64,000 nucleotides of DNA from positions 377,171 to 441,170 of the forward strand of contig JAZDSV010000009.1 in NCBI GenBank assembly GCA_036784855.1, written 5' to 3'. This stretch comes from Aphelidium insulamus. Lineage: Eukaryota; Aphelidiomycota; Aphelidea; Aphelidiaceae. The notes beneath the pieces were generated by a model. The model had not been told where the DNA came from and did not search any database. It saw only the letters and a list, made by a program, of their open reading frames with translations. Made by a program: the position numbers and the translations under genes. Position 1 is the first letter of the stretch; every line of letters begins with the position of its first letter. Of this stretch, positions 34,544 through 45,499 are shown in pieces.

Positions 34544-35308
34544 CTAGTCCAGCGAGCGCAACAGATCCCGGTCAAAAATGAACAGACCAACCCCGTCGTT
34601 GCCCACGCGTGTCAGCTGGGTCAGAATGTCTGCAATCTCCTTCATGCTCTTCACCTGCTCCTCCAGGAACTCTGACTCCAGAAAGTCGCATAGCTGCGGG
34701 TCGGCCTGTTCATCGGCCAGCGCGTGCAGAGCCAGCAGCGACTTGTTGATACTGCGCTCCATCTGCATGGCGGCCTCCATGGCGTTTCGCGCCGACTTCC
34801 ACTCTGTCTGCACAGCATATCAGTATATATACATTGTGTCATATTGCATATACATTTTTTAATGTGTGTATATGATAGAGAAGTAAACGATGTGACTTGC
34901 CTCTGGGGCGGGAATCTCTTTGAGCACGGTGCGACCACCGCGCACATTCTGGTAGTTCATTAGTTTTTGTGCGTGTCCCCGCTCCTATAATAGTGTGTTA
35001 ACGTGTGTGTAATATAGTAGTGGATGTCTAAGTGTGGTATTTGGACACACATCAGACATTACACACATACCACACACATGCCACGGATACATATTACACA
35101 CACACACATATTACACACACATATTACACACACACACCTCCTCACTGCTGTTGCGGAAAAACTTTTCCAGTCCGGGCAGCGCGACCGTGTCCCGGCCAAA
35201 GTAGGACGCCATGGAGAGGTAGGCGTGCGACGCAGCCAGCTCGGCATTGATCTGGTCGTTGACGGCGTTCTCGGCCTGGGTGGCGTAGTTTTGCTTGCAC
35301 AGAGACAT
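34544..35308 (-). CDS. Ferritin (iron-storage, ferroxidase type)
   Basis: 172 residues in three exons: 35308-35138, 34984-34901 and 34807-34544. It forms a 24-subunit shell that oxidises and stores iron. Helix A has INAELAASHAYLSMASYFGR, carrying the metal-ligand Glu and Tyr. Helix B has EERGHAQKLMNYQNVRGGR, with the Glu and His of the ferroxidase centre. Helix C gives NKSLLALHALADEQADPQLC, and helix D LEEQVKSMKEIADILTQL. The fold and length match animal-type eukaryotic ferritin; no organelle transit peptide is seen. The first intron contains a long CA-type repeat, and the second begins GC rather than GT (GAG/gcaagt). Ferritin is absent from most Dikarya, so this supports an early-diverging lineage. 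Confidence 0.93.
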
Positions 35309-36037
35309 TGCGTGTGTGTGTGTGTGTGTGATGTACAGGTGCCGTATAGGTGCGGGATGTCTGTGCCTGTGTGCGTGCGTGTGCTTGTATGGCGGCGCTG
35401 TGGAAAGGCTGTACGCGAAAGGCGATTATGAGTGATGAAACCGCGAGAACGCTGACGTGGCGCAGCTGACGCACACAATCAATTGGCGCTGTGCGTCACA
35501 CAAGCTTGTTTACATTAATGCGTATTGCGCGCAGGCTCAGTGTCATTATACTCCCAGTCTGTCTAGCGTATGCACTAGTCTACTTCTCTGCACGTGTGAC
35601 ACAGGATATATGTGCATATTGTGCCACACGTTACTGCTGTACATATATTTACAGTCACAACTGAATATTATTATTATTTCTACTGACTATGGACAATAGC
35701 CATGTCTCAATACCACTATCACTAGAGTATATGTATGTGGTCAAATATTAGAATTACATAGTAGTGCAGAATGAATGGCCGCAGTATGATAAGCGCAAGG
35801 TAAATTATATTGACAGAATTATTTACGCGCTGAAACAGTCGCTGCTAATCGTGGAATTAGCAAAAGTGCTAATCCAACGATTAGCAAATCTGTAATACAC
35901 ACTCACTCACTGCACACATCGACAAGAGGCTTCTGGCTAGCGGCAGGTCATACAATCTACAAGTGTCCACCCCGCCGCACGGAACTCCATACACACACAC
36001 ACTCTCTGTACACCCACGCTATACACCGCAACCATCA
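35309..36037. other. Intergenic region between ferritin and OST4
   Basis: Divergent promoter space. It has a TG/GT run near 35311-35330 just upstream of ferritin. A short inverted word ctaatcg...cgattag occurs at about 35847-35885 (attagcaaaagtgctaat). I see no iron-responsive-element-like hairpin with certainty. Confidence 0.5.
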
Positions 36038-36154
36038 ATGCTGACGGACACGGAGCTGACGTCGCTGGTGAACATGCTGGGCGCCGGCATATTCGTCCTC
36101 ATCCTGGCCTACCACTTCATCGCCGTCAACAACACCAAGGCCGCGCGGTACTAG
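36038..36154 (+). CDS. OST4: OST4, oligosaccharyltransferase mini-subunit
   Basis: A 38-residue single-exon protein. It is a one-span ER membrane subunit that holds the catalytic STT3 and OST3/6 subunits together in N-glycosylation. The sequence starts with a short acidic lumenal head (MLTDTELTSLVNMLGAG), then a membrane helix IFVLILAYHFIAVNN, and a short basic tail KAARY. The order and length match fungal and animal OST4 (36-40 residues). It is easily missed by gene finders. The convergent RRP43 stop lies 139 bp downstream. Confidence 0.88.
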   Translation: MLTDTELTSLVNMLGAGIFVLILAYHFIAVNNTKAARY

Positions 36155-36293
36155 TGGCTGCGGTACTCTCGCGCTTAATATACTTTATGTCATTGCTGTA
36201 TATGTGTTCTAAACTCTGTGCATCGCACCGCACTATACTGTACAATGTATATATAGGTGTGCGTGTGTGTGTGATATCTATGTGGAATGGAGA

Positions 36294-37548
36294 CTACTGC
36301 GGGGCCATTGGTGGCGGCCAGGACCCGCAGCTCTGCCACGCGGCACACACTTGCCGCACCCGTTCGGCACCCCGCTCCAACACCATCTGCATCTCACGGC
36401 GCGACATTGCGGCGCCGCCCAGTTTGTGCAGTGCACGCACCGCTCCTGTCCGCGCACACATGATCACCGTGACCGATGCGCGCTGCACCGCCTCCTCCTC
36501 CGCCGACGGGTCACTGAGTAGTGGCAGCGACGCGGTATTAGCACTGTTGTCTGTAGTGTTGCTGTCGGCGGTAGTGGCAGAGTCAAACAGGCTGCATGTC
36601 AGCGGCACGGGGATGGCGTGTCGGAATAGGAACGGGCGGGTGGCCGTGCGTGACCGTACCAGCCGGTACTCGTTGTCTGCCGTGGCGCTGCTACTTGCCC
36701 TCAAATGGATCACCGGCAGTCGGGCTACATATTATTAATGTCATAAGAGCGCATGTCATACATATAACACGACTGTACCGTCAAGGAGCGCGGTAACAGC
36801 GGCCAGGCAGGCGGCATCGTACGCGTTGCCAGCGTTGTTCAGGCAGTACACGTCCACATAGACAACCAGTGCGTACCGCCGCCTCCACGCCGCCATCTTG
36901 CTAGCATTATTATTATCATTGTTGTCGGCATCACCGTCGGCAGTGGCCGCCAGTGGAGGCGAGACAATAGCAGCCAGGTCCTCCGGTGCCGTGCAGCTAT
37001 ACGTGTAAGTATAACACCAGGTGTATGTATCCAATTATATTTACCTGTCCAGAAGTCTCTGCAGTTGCGCCGAGATGGTTTGCGCGTGGACTGTGGGCGC
37101 GCCTGGCTGCACGGATGCACTGCACATGGCCGACACGTCCACATTGGCCACTGCTCGGGCAATTAGGGTAATCCATCCGCTGATAAGGGGCACTTACCAA
37201 TGTGCCCACGGGCGGCATCACTGGTGGAGAGGGGCGTGTCCACCACGCGCACAGTCACCCCACACATCATCATGGTGGCACCGAGACGCACCAGTGCCGA
37301 GCCGCACCTCTCGGCAGACGCACCGAGAGACCCTAAAAATTACATTCATGCATAATTATGCAAAGATATATATATATAAGCCATACACTCTACGCACCGC
37401 GCTGTATGGCCAGCTTGCGGCACTCGTCGAATTTACGCGCAGATATTGACTGGCCGGTAGTGGCGGCGGCATCTGGGCGCACCGACCGCTCCAAGAAGCG
37501 TGACAAGTAGGCGCGCGGGTGCACTTTTCTGAATACTGCCGCGTCCAT
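36294..37548 (-). CDS. RNA exosome subunit RRP43 (RNase PH-like ring)
   Basis: Start chosen at ATG 37548, giving MDAAVFRKVHPRAYLSRFLE then RPD, the family's 'F+K..P.EY..RFL...RPDGR' signature; an upstream Met at 37611 is possible. Later exons give ERCGSALVRLGATMMMCGV, the '...SALV+LG.T.V.CGV' strand. They continue with DVSAMCS, a Ser/Asp/Asn-rich insert, and YALVVYVDVYCLNNAGNAYD, equal to the 'DI..L..DG.i.DA' block. The last exon gives LPVIHLRAS and GGAAMSRREMQMVLERG. RRP43 is a catalytically inactive RNase PH-fold subunit of the exosome ring in nuclear and cytoplasmic 3'-5' RNA decay. About five introns are inferred. Confidence 0.8.
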
Positions 37549-37940
37549 GAAGGAAGTTTGATTGTTGATTGAATGAATGAAGGCGAGAGAGTTCGAAGCA
37601 TTCAGAGGCATTCACATAGCGACTATATAAATACTGTATTCAATGTTATAGGAGAACAGTCTGTGAATGTATGTAAATAAGTATTCCCTCATATACATTA
37701 TATCATCGGGCATCCACGCGGTATCAATAGATTAGCATAGGTATTCCATCCCCTTACTCTTCTATAAGTGACTTGGCGCATTGCATAACAATGACAATTA
37801 ACACGGTTGATTATGTACGTGTGAGTGTGAACTGTTGTTGTACTCTGCGCTATCGTACGACGATTATCGGCAATGTATGTATATGGACTGCGACTGTTCT
37901 TCAGCCCTCGCCGATAAATACCGTGATTGCGCGTAACGCA
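37549..37940. other. Divergent promoter between RRP43 and ARG2
   Basis: 392 bp of shared upstream sequence, rather AT-rich. No gene is supported. Confidence 0.5.
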
Positions 37941-39711
37941 ATGTTGCGCCCTGCAGCGGCGTCTCTGTGCGGTCAGTGTCTTTCTCTCCTTGTATACGTA
38001 TACGTATATATATCTGTTATATGACTTAATCTTGGTAGAGGCCGGGCGGCGCTTTGACCGCAACGTGGTGCTGACGGTGCTGCGCGCCATGCCCACCAAG
38101 CGCGAGGCTCTGTCCTTTCTGCGGCGCCATTCGGATCCCACGCGTCTGGTGGTGGCTGCCGTGGTGTGGTATCCGCCATCGTCGCCGCTGCCGACTGCAT
38201 CATCATCGTCTCTGGGAGTGGCAGCTGGTGGCAGCATTGGGTGGAGTGGCTCGACAGCGGCCATCTCGAGATCTTGCCGCGAGCTGGCGACGGTGGCGCG
38301 GTGTCTGGCCTACCTGCGCCGACTGGGTGTGGCGCCCGTGGTGTTTGTGCCGAGCACCGCACCAAACACGGTAATGACCACCGATGATGGGGACGGCGAG
38401 TGCGTGCGCGGCGGCACTGATGCCACTAATCCCAATTACTACTATGCCTATGATCGACAGTGGCAGTCGCGAGTATTACTGGCACTCAATGCCGCACTGC
38501 CGGCGAGCGCGTCCGCCGTCACCGTGGACCAGTTTGACGGGGAGGTGGTGGGCCGGTGGCTGAGACACGGTCGTGTGCCCGTGGTCGCGCCGCGTCTGTT
38601 CAGCGTGGCAGACGGCACTGTCAGCACAGTGTGTCACCATTCGCTGGTGCCGTGGGCGATATCACAGCTGCACAAACAGTTTGGCCAGGCTCTCGCCGTG
38701 TCCAAGGTGCTGGTTGTGCGTGCCGAGGGCGGTGTGGCGTCTGGGCTGCGCTCACAGCTTCGCACTTCTTTGTTTACCGTCGATGACACCGGTGGTAATA
38801 CAGGTGAATGTCAAGACCCAGATGTGCACGAGATGGTTGCCAAGTGTTTGCGCGGGCAGACAGGCCGCATGTCGGCCATGCTCGTGGCGCCAAGACACTG
38901 CAGCGCCCTCATACGTCACTGTATCACTGACAAGGTGCCGTCAGCGGCTGTACACGCCGACGACTTTGACATTGATGCCGATGTTGACGACATTGGCGTG
39001 GCTGATGATGCCGCACCTACTTACACTACCAGCGCCACGATCAGGCTGCCCACAGTTGTTCAGCGAGCGGTGCGCATGCGAGTAGTTGACACTGTCGCGA
39101 CACTGGCACGACATCGCGTACAGCTTTCATCACTGCTGAGTGACTCATTCCGCCGCCCCTTCCCCATCGACGAGTACTTAAGGCGGCTGGGCGGCGATAC
39201 CAGCGGTAGCAACAACAATGTTGGCAACGGCCACCAGCACACAAGCAGCCTGCAGTTTGCCCTGATTGCCGGCGACTTTGACGGGGTGGCCGTGGTGACT
39301 GCCGAGCAGCAGCAGCTTTTCTCCATCTCCGACAATCAACAACAACAACAGCAGCAGCATCAGCACACCATCCCACACTATTTGGACAAGTTTGGCGTGT
39401 CGCCACGCACTCAGGGCACCGGTATCGTGGAGCAGCTGTGGCGCGAGCTGCGGCGCCGCACTCCACACGGACTGGTGTGGCGGTCGCGGGCCGATAACGG
39501 CGTCAACCGCTGGTACTTTGAGCGTTGTGATGGACATATGCGGGTAGGCCCCTGGATACTGTTCTACTGTCATGGCGGCGATGGGCCGGTGTTGTCTGGC
39601 CGTCAAGGATCTGGAATCAGTGACTGCCAGAAGCACTGGCTGCAACAGTTGGCCGTGCGCCGGGACTGTGTGTCCACATTGCCGCCCACGTTTTCTCCTG
39701 TCGATGGGTAG
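37941..39711 (+). CDS. ARG2: Mitochondrial N-acetylglutamate synthase (Arg2 type)
   Basis: Catalyses acetyl transfer to glutamate, the first step of arginine synthesis. Exon 1 (ATG 37941) encodes only MLRPAAASLC, a short mitochondrial-like leader. After a 67-nt intron one long exon reads to the stop. The amino-acid-kinase-like region has PTKREALSFLRR, LVVAAVVWY and ELATVARCLAYLRRLGVAPV. The C-terminal acetyltransferase domain has SLQFALIAGDFDGVAVVT, HYLDKFGVSPRTQGTGIVEQ, GLVWRSRADNGVNRWYFERC and GPWILFY. These match the fungal NAGS C-terminus. A Gln/His run interrupts the domain. The leader is short for a matrix protein, so a further upstream exon is possible. Confidence 0.88.
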
Positions 39712-39770
39712 TCCTGCATTGTTGGTGTCGAGTTGTACAACACAGACGGCGGTAACTATCAGTTTGATTT

Positions 39771-40118
39771 ATGGAGGGTGAGACGGCTCGGATGACACAC
39801 AGTATGAAGCGCGAGAGTTTTGAAGTCTGGAAATCAACCTCGTCATCACTGCATTCTGCGCGCCTACTGATGACTATTGAAAATTATCACTCCATGGTAC
39901 CATGGAAGGTTAATAAACGGGAACCTGATTTGGGTAAAAAAAAAGAAACTCTGCCTCAGTCCGGCGTGACTGACGACCTTAAGTGCAATGTTATTGAGAT
40001 TTTCCGGTATGACTCTCGTGATCTTCAAGCAGAGTGAGTGCAAGCAACGCGCGCTTCACCTCAAGTCTTATCACGATTAGGGAACAGCGCCGGTGCTCCC
40101 GTCACTTGAGCTCACGCT
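39771..40118 (+). CDS. Hypothetical small protein with one intron
   Basis: ATG 39771 opens an 88-residue frame. A canonical donor (gtgagt at about 40034) and an acceptor ending gattag 47 nt later would extend it in phase to EEQRRCSRHLSSR and a stop at about 40118. The intron length fits the genome norm. The protein is polar, with no membrane segment, domain or repeat recognised. An A-run of nine bases lies in the frame. Without homology it may equally be noncoding. Confidence 0.3.
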
Positions 40119-40273
40119 AGGCAACTAGCTAAACAAGGCGCAACCTTATGCGGCCTTTGACAACATTGTCACCTGATTATTGTGCCAGCGACCAATCACC
40201 TGCCGGCAACGCAATATTGCGGCAGATTTTCATTTTACAAAAGCAACAAGCAGACATGGCCCGCTTCTAATTT

Positions 40274-40512
40274 ATGGCGCTACTAGTGGTCATGTTTTGT
40301 GCACTACATGCGCCGACGCCGTTTGCAATGACAATTACTTGCAAAAATAATAGTGACTGTGGGCTTGGTACACCTGCTGCAAGTTAAAGGGTAAGACGAC
40401 TAAAACCTGTAATGTCACAAAGAAAGAACCAAAGATGGGCTGCACTCCATATTCTGGCTGTGCAGAACCTTACAGGTGCTTTCAGAACAAATATTGTTTA
40501 ATTCCTAAGTAG
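40274..40512 (+). pseudogene. Cys-rich secreted-protein gene with a frame break
   Basis: From ATG 40274 a hydrophobic signal peptide (MALLVVMFCALHAPTPFA) leads into a short Cys-containing mature start and a stop at 40385-40387. Overlapping it, a second frame stays open to 40512 and encodes six more cysteines in a compact pattern (C, C, C, C, C, C within 37 residues). No intron of ordinary size bridges them. It looks like a small disulfide-rich secreted protein disrupted by an indel. A CCAAT box at 40192 sits in promoter position. Family not recognised. Confidence 0.4.
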
Positions 40513-40555
40513 AGGAGTTCGAGTGAAGCTAATAGATAAACGACGAGTCCATGCA

Positions 40556-41176
40556 CTATTGCAGAGCGTTGTGCGCGGGAATGAGCGTGTGCAGCAGTTG
40601 GAGCTGCTGCCGGTGCACGCTGACCGGGTTCACGTTTCTTGCTGCTGCGTGCGGCATTGTGTGCCGTGGGCGATGACAGTGTCCCAGTGGGGGCAGCAGC
40701 AGTGCGCATCCATCACCACCACCTTCATTACCACTTCCGACCGACATGGTCACGGTGCGCGTGGGAGCCACCACACAATCATCGCCGAGGCGGGTGCATC
40801 CACGCTGCAACCAAGCCCGCACTCCCACCACATTGCCGCTGCCGATGCTGCGCGACTCTATGCGGCAGCGTGTCTGGAACAGGTTCCCATCCCCGATACG
40901 CATGCCCACCGCACTACCCACACTTGCATCCCTGTACAGAGGTGTGGTTATCTATGTGAGATAAGCATAGTACATGGCACCAGCGGCGTACAGTGGTGGC
41001 TGGGAGCACACGCGCACCCCACTCTCAAACACATTGTCCTCGCCAATGTGGATGGGGCCGGCAGACGCATCAAGCACACAGTGACACTGCACCACGGTGC
41101 CGCGGCCAATGTGCACCGTGCCCAGTACCGTGACCGTGGCATCGCATATGGCGCCGTCGGCCTTGATCAGCGGCAT
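40556..41176 (-). CDS. Dynactin subunit 6 (p27), left-handed beta-helix protein
   Basis: Start MPLIKADGAICDATVTVLGT. The protein is built of hexapeptide repeats: VHIGRGTVVQCHCVL, GPIHIGEDNVFESGVRV, then after an intron (about 40935-40975) MRIGDGNLFQTRCRIESRSI and VVGVRAWLQRGCTRL. The C-terminal helix VHRQQLQLLHTLIPAHNAL matches the p27 pattern LQLDFLMKILPNYHHLKK. p27 caps the dynactin pointed end with p25 and adapts dynein-dynactin to cargo. Its order, two-block layout and C-terminal helix separate it from p25 and from carbonic-anhydrase-like LbH proteins. It ends 44 bp after the broken secreted gene. Confidence 0.75.
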
Positions 41177-41583
41177 GTCAAATGATTTTGTATTATTTAA
41201 ATATCCTTCCGCCTGCAAGTAGCCACGCGTATCACTCTGCCGCACCTAATGGCATCCCGTACATATATACTCATAATGGAAACCCTGCAATACATGGCCG
41301 CCCATTACACCTTTATGATATATTATACTATATGTAGCAGTGTTATTATCACCGCGCCCATTGCAACTTGTAAAACACCGGCCAGCCAATCAGAAGCCTT
41401 CGCAGTGTTTCAGCGCGGGCAATGGGCGCCGCGGGGATAATGGCCGCCGCGCGCATAAATATCGCGCTCGTTTCATCGCTGCGTGGCAGAAACGCGCACA
41501 CATATATCTCTTCATTGATATATTCATATCCATATCCTACTCTCTCCCTCTCTCTCTCTCTCCCTGTATACCACACTCGCAAC

Positions 41584-42906
41584 ATGGACTGCAATAACAA
41601 CAATAGCAACGCCGATATTGCCCGCGATGCCACCGGCGCCGCCTTCATTGGAAACAGCGCCGAGACTGAAGACGTGTTTGACAGCGCTGCCGCCGCCATC
41701 GCGCCCACGTCCAAGAGCGCCAGTTCCACACCGCAGCGCCGCGCCTCCATCGACAACCGTAATCCGTGCGAGAACTGTGGCACCACCCACACACCCCTGT
41801 GGCGCCGTGGAATGTGCGGCGAGCACCTCTGCAATGGTTAGTCTACATATTGTATTGTATATATTATCTTTCATAAGTATACTTATGCAATGTACGCAGC
41901 TTGCGGTCTCTACTACAAGATCCACCGATCGCACCGACAGCGTGCAATGCGCGCAGCAACCGGCACCATGACCACGGTGAAGAAGGCGCGCAGAGACCGG
42001 CGCGCCTCCTGGTCCGGACGCTCCAGCAACAGCAGCGCCATCCACGGCAATAACAGTCACAATGGCGGCACTAACGGCAATGGAAACAGCCAGCCCACTG
42101 CATATCCGTCGCCGCCGACCGCGCTGCAGCCCTACGGAGGCATGGCGGTCAGCAATGCACCCCCAGTCAGCATCGGCGACGTGATAATTGTGTCGTTCCG
42201 CGGTGTCAGCGCCACCATCACCGACAGCTACGCCTACGTCAACTCCATCAAAGTGGGCAGCCACGGCGTCAACATGTTCAGCCCCACCTGGCTCACGCTG
42301 ACTGCCGCCGCCACGTCAAAGAGTGCCGACACGCTGCAGGTGTCTGACTTTGCCGTCACCTACATTGACAAGTCGTACTATCCCACCGAGCTGATTGTGC
42401 AGCGGCTGCGGCTCAACTTCTTTGGCGCTTCGGAGCCTGACTACGCGGACAATCACCGCGCTGACAATCACTCCATTTCGCAGCAGCTGTCACAGCCATT
42501 TGCACAGCCACAGCCACTTGCACAGTCACAGCGACAGATGCAGCCAAATATTGGTAGTGACATGATGTCCTTTGAGGAGATGTTGAGCGGTGCCGAGTTC
42601 CAGTTGCCAAGCTATGCCGCACCGCACCCATTTCTGTCCAGCCAGTCCGCGCAGCAGCAACATCAACAACAACAGCGCCCACCAAAGAAGAGCAGTGCCA
42701 CCAAGTCATGGAGTGCACCCAGCTCGAAAAAGACACCGCCCGGACTGATGCTGGGCGGTGATGCCGCGGCGGGAAACAACTTGACCTGTGCCGTGGACTC
42801 GCTCTTTGCCGACGTGTGGCTTGGAAACCATGCTGGCCACGGTAATGCCGGCTCGTCACTGAACTCGGCCGTTCCCGGACTCTTTGACGAGCTTATGTTG
42901 ATGTGA
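41584..42906 (+). CDS. GATA-type zinc-finger transcription factor
   Basis: Two exons; the intron (41836-41899) splits the finger at CN/AC. The finger is CENC-X17-CNAC (about residues 60-85) with the typical TPLWRRG core, then GLYYKIHRSHR and a basic tail for DNA contact. It is followed by a Ser/Asn/Gly-rich linker. A folded-looking beta-rich segment of about 90 residues comes next (VSIGDVIIVSFRGVSATITD ... YPTELIVQRLRLNFFG), which I do not recognise. The C-terminus is Gln/Pro/His-rich and acidic (FEEMLSGAEF; LFDELMLM), likely activation regions. Upstream, 41535-41570 is a CT-rich tract. Target genes unknown. Confidence 0.85.
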
Positions 42907-43206
42907 ATAGCAATAATATATTATCTCTATACCCAACATTTGCTCTTGTACAAGTAGTACAAGTTTGTCGCCGTGAGTTGGGAGTTATTTAATCACTATA
43001 CAAAGCCATATGACGCTAGATAGTATTCAATAAACGTGCTAACGGTCTTGGCCGTGAGACTTGTATCACACGCGGCGAGGCATTGTAATACAACACAGTC
43101 GTTGAAGAGTGGACTGTTTGTGCTTCTGTAGAATACTCTATGGAGTGCAGTTCTGGTGTGCAATCGCATTGCTTGTATTTAACTTCCTGTCAGAGAAGGG
43201 CGCTCT

Positions 43207-43238
<32 letters not shown>
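42907..43238. repeat. Intergenic region with CA microsatellite up to the IML2 start
   Basis: No gene. A CA run (about 43209-43238) ends exactly at the ATG of the IML2-like gene, so it forms the immediate 5' leader. An 11-bp near-palindrome, ttgtacaagtagtacaag, lies near 42944. Confidence 0.7.
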
Positions 43239-43241
<3 letters not shown>

Positions 43242-45361
43242 GATGTGGACACGCAGCGCTCGGCAACCTCCACGCCGTCGTCAGATTCCTCATCTGCGTA
43301 CGAGGACGCCGTAGACAGCCACGTGCCTCCTTCGTCGTCCGCTGCACGGCCAGTCGGGGTAGACAGTGGCGATAACGGCGACAACGATGCTTCCGGGCTC
43401 TCACCCACCGCAGCCAGTATACGGGACAGCATGGACAGTCTGGGTCTGGGGGAGGTTGATATGGCGCTGGAGCCGGCTCCGGCTGCCCAGGCCAAGCTGG
43501 CGGCAGATCTGGCCGAGATCCGCGAAGCCGTCCAACTCTTTCTCAATAGTCGATTCGCCGATGCCGCCCGACTACTGCGGCTAAAGTACAAGCAGTCCCT
43601 CTACCGTACGTTGCATATATTGTTATATATACAACGAATATATATATCTTGTTGTAACTCGACAGACACGCACGGATACGCCGTGGTCATGGCCATTCGA
43701 GCAATGATGACATTTGAGCCGGTGGATTTGCGGAATGCACTCTCGCTGCTGCAAGTTGCGGTCGAGTGCGCGCATATCTACCGCAAGAAGGACTCGTCGA
43801 TAATGTCCAACTTGACGACATTTGTGCGCGGCGTCTCGCTGGACAACATGACTGGTTTGCAGCGGCACGCGGAGCTGGTCTATGCCGAATCGTATTTGCT
43901 GCGCGCGCTGCTCACCGTCCTCAACGACGACAGTTTTGTTTCGTTCATCCGCGAAGGTATGTAAATAATATTCTTTGTATAATTTGTTCTTACTGGCGCG
44001 CAGGCATGAATATCAGGAATGCCTACGTCACGTACAAGCAGTGCGCCAAGTGGCTGGACAAGCGAACGGTTGATGACAAAGGCGGCGCCGCTGCATCGCC
44101 CCGTAAACGATCCAGTTCGGAGCCGGCTACTACACTAGTGTCAGATCAGTCGGCGACGTCTGCGCCAGATGCCGATTTTGTGTCGGGCGTTCGTCTCGGG
44201 GTGGGCACATTCAATCTGCTGCTGAGTCTGCTTCCCACAAAGGTGTTGCGGGTGTTTGAAATGGTTGGCTTCTCGGGGTCGCGCGAATATGGCCTGCTTC
44301 AGCTGTCTGATGCGGGCGCTGCAACCGGTCTGCGCGCCCCGCTCAACAACCTCATCCTGCTGGCGTATCATACAGTCATCTGTGCGCTGGTCAGTTTCCT
44401 GGAGCCGGACTTGCCCGGCGCAGAGACTATACTGGCGGGCGAGCTGAAGCGGCATCCTGACGGTGTCTTTTTTCTCTACTTCCAGGGGCGGCTACACTTT
44501 TCCCGTGGACAAATTGACGAGGCGCTGCAATGGTACAATAAGGCTGTCGCCGTCCAGCTGGAATGGAAACAGATTAGCCACATCTGTCACTGGGACATTG
44601 CGGTGTGCCAGACACTTCAATTGCAATTTGCGACGGCGGCACAGTCGATCGCCATACTGCAACACGAGTCCAAGTGGTCTCCGGCCATCTATCAGTACAT
44701 TTACGCCAGTCATTTGCTGATGGCCAAGGAGCTGGGCCAGCTGGACACTCCCGTGGCGCAGCTAGAGACCATGTTTGCCGATGTGGCCGGCAAGGTGCAG
44801 CGCATCGCCGGCAAGCGGATCCCGTTCGAGAAGTTTGTCGCAAGAAAAGCTCGGAAATTCGCATTGCAAAACGGGCGACTCCAGTTGCCCATGCTCGAGC
44901 TGCTGCTCACCTGGAACGCATTCCAGTACATGTCGGCCAAGTTGCCGGCGGCGTTGGAGCTGGTTGACGCGCGGCTGACTGAGACAAGGCGGCGTCAAGC
45001 GTCTGGTACCACAAGCTCAGACACCGGCGACTCGTTCATCTGGGACGACATCTGTCTTTGCCTGTTACTAAAGGCAGTCATATTGAGGGAGATGCAACTG
45101 TATACCGATTCCATGGACACATTCAAAGAGCTATTGGCAGCGGAGAGGCAGCTGGTGCTTGACCACTATATCGCCCCGTTCGGTCACTACGAACTGGGAC
45201 GGCTGTACCTGGCCATGGTTCCGTCGCGAGTTGCAGACGCACGCCGCGAATTCGAAACCGCACGAAAAAACTACAAGAAATATTCGCTAGAAAATTCGCT
45301 TACCTTTCACTTGCACAACGGTTTCCGCTACATTGACGAAATGGAGAAAACACAATCCTAG
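43239..45361 (+). CDS. IML2/TTC39 family tetratricopeptide protein
   Basis: Three exons; introns at about 43604-43663 and 43956-44003. Family members are TPR proteins; yeast IML2 acts in clearance of inclusion bodies and lipid-droplet linked proteostasis. An acidic Ser-rich head (about 90 residues) is followed by AVQLFLNSRFADAARLLR. Then come YAVVMAIRAMMTFEPVDLRN and LAESYLLRALLTVLNDDSF-like text. The hallmark block is VGTFNLLLSLLPTKVLRVFE with VGFSGSREYGL, matching TTC39 closely. C-terminal TPRs include FLYFQGRLHFSRGQIDEALQ and PFGHYELGRLYLAM. The end FHLHNGFRYIDEME is typical of the family. The upstream leader is a CA repeat. Confidence 0.9.
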
Positions 45362-45499
45362 ACAAGGTCAATTTGTAAATATATATGTATGTAGTGTGAG
45401 TGTGATGATTTTGTCTACCGCCTTGCCGTTACGCTGGGCAGCGAAAAACTTCACGACATACATGAATACGAAAATATCTATCTATTAAGTCAACAAGTA

